Shown piece after piece: positions 40,742 to 40,884 of a DNA stretch of 40,884 nucleotides (the stretch's first letter is position 1; each line of letters opens with the position of its first letter). This DNA is from Methylobacteriaceae bacterium. GTDB taxonomy: Bacteria; Pseudomonadota; Alphaproteobacteria; Rhizobiales; Beijerinckiaceae. The notes below the pieces were generated by a model. That model was given only the letters and a program-made list of their open reading frames with translations, made no database searches and was not told the origin of the DNA. The position numbers were made by a program, and so were the translations under genes. Where the stretch lies: positions 1 to 40,884 of the forward strand of contig CANEZL010000042.1 of the NCBI GenBank assembly GCA_947444195.1, written 5' to 3'.

Positions 40742-40884
40742 GGCTTGGGGAAATTGCACAGTGGGGCTGAGTGGAATTTCTGCCTGACGGCGGCCAGGAT
40801 GGCTGCGGATCAGGAGCGATGATGAGCAAGCGACAACGCCGGAACCATCTCCCAGCCTTCAAGGCGAAGGTGGCTCTGGCTGCC
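40741..40884 (+). mobile_element. IS3-family insertion sequence, left end (partial)
   Basis: Begins where the desulfurase homology ends (about 40741, TGGCTTGGGG). An OrfA starts at 40822 with AGGAG upstream, and the element continues beyond the window. The terminal repeat could not be verified because the other end is not visible. Confidence 0.7.
40822..40884 (+). CDS. IS3-family transposase OrfA, N-terminus (partial)
   Basis: 21 residues are visible: MSKRQRRNHLPAFKAKVALA and Ala. This basic start, followed by AFKAKVALAA, is the standard beginning of IS3-family OrfA, whose HTH directs binding to the IS ends. An in-frame ATG at 40819 is an alternative. The remainder of OrfA and OrfB (with the DDE domain) lie right of the window. 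Confidence 0.8.
   Translation, partial: MSKRQRRNHLPAFKAKVALAA

Noticed and set aside
1..40884. CRISPR arrays, tRNA and rRNA genes
   Set aside because: No regularly spaced identical repeats, no cloverleaf-like segments with TTCGA/CCA features and no rRNA-like stretches were seen by eye.

Overview
The window looks like an accessory replicon or genomic island of a high-GC alphaproteobacterium, most likely Methylobacterium or a close relative. The basis is the codon usage (strong G/C third positions), the family mix (DUF892, DUF1272, DUF2867, GlxA, ComJ-like and WG-repeat proteins), a plasmid-style AEP-primase replication gene, and insertion-sequence debris at both ends. Genus is an inference from protein style; no rRNA or tRNA gene is visible.

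Layout. 1-148 is the end of an IS21-like element that truncates a small gene (126-359). 512-2539 encodes a replication protein with AEP primase motifs and a C-terminal HTH. 3156-4496 holds three unrecognised small genes; two are tandem paralogues and the third resembles a small DNA-binding protein with repeated operator-like sites upstream. 4646-6003 is a graveyard: LysR and EthD fragments head to head, then LacI and SDR fragments head to head, each pair lacking its shared 5' centre. 6130-9568 carries DUF2867, SnoaL-like, an overlapping WG-repeat/secreted pair, a ComJ-like gene and a DUF892 ferritin-like gene.

9822-31944 is a regulator-dense region of redox, detoxification and efflux genes: NmrA plus GST, a secreted duplicated-repeat protein, a LysR gene broken by one in-frame amber codon, Ogt methyltransferase, cupin, DUF1272, MDR reductase, GlxA regulator, thiolase, SDR, DUF1993, ICL/PEP-mutase-like protein, an RND efflux pair with a divergent TetR gene, LysR with NmrA and DUF1857, LysE and an integral membrane protein with divergent LysR, and HxlR. 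32051-36838 continues with an MFS exporter divergent from HxlR, an EamA transporter, an ABM-type protein, and an alpha/beta hydrolase divergent from an ArsR-type regulator. The recurring unit is one regulator divergent from one to three reductase, transport or hydrolase genes, and several of the shared promoters contain clear palindromes.

36912-39578 holds a small DUF6582-like protein, two overlapping metallophosphoesterase genes, and a possible HEPN-type protein preceded by a tiny overlapping ORF. The window closes with a cysteine desulfurase gene cut off by an IS3-family element that runs past the right edge.

No complete, obviously new multi-gene system is demonstrable by reading alone. 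The best leads are the paired head-to-head gene deletions, the ArsR and HxlR palindromes, a roughly 60-bp element shared by two distant intergenic regions, the tandem paralogues near 3.5 kb, and the HEPN-like gene.
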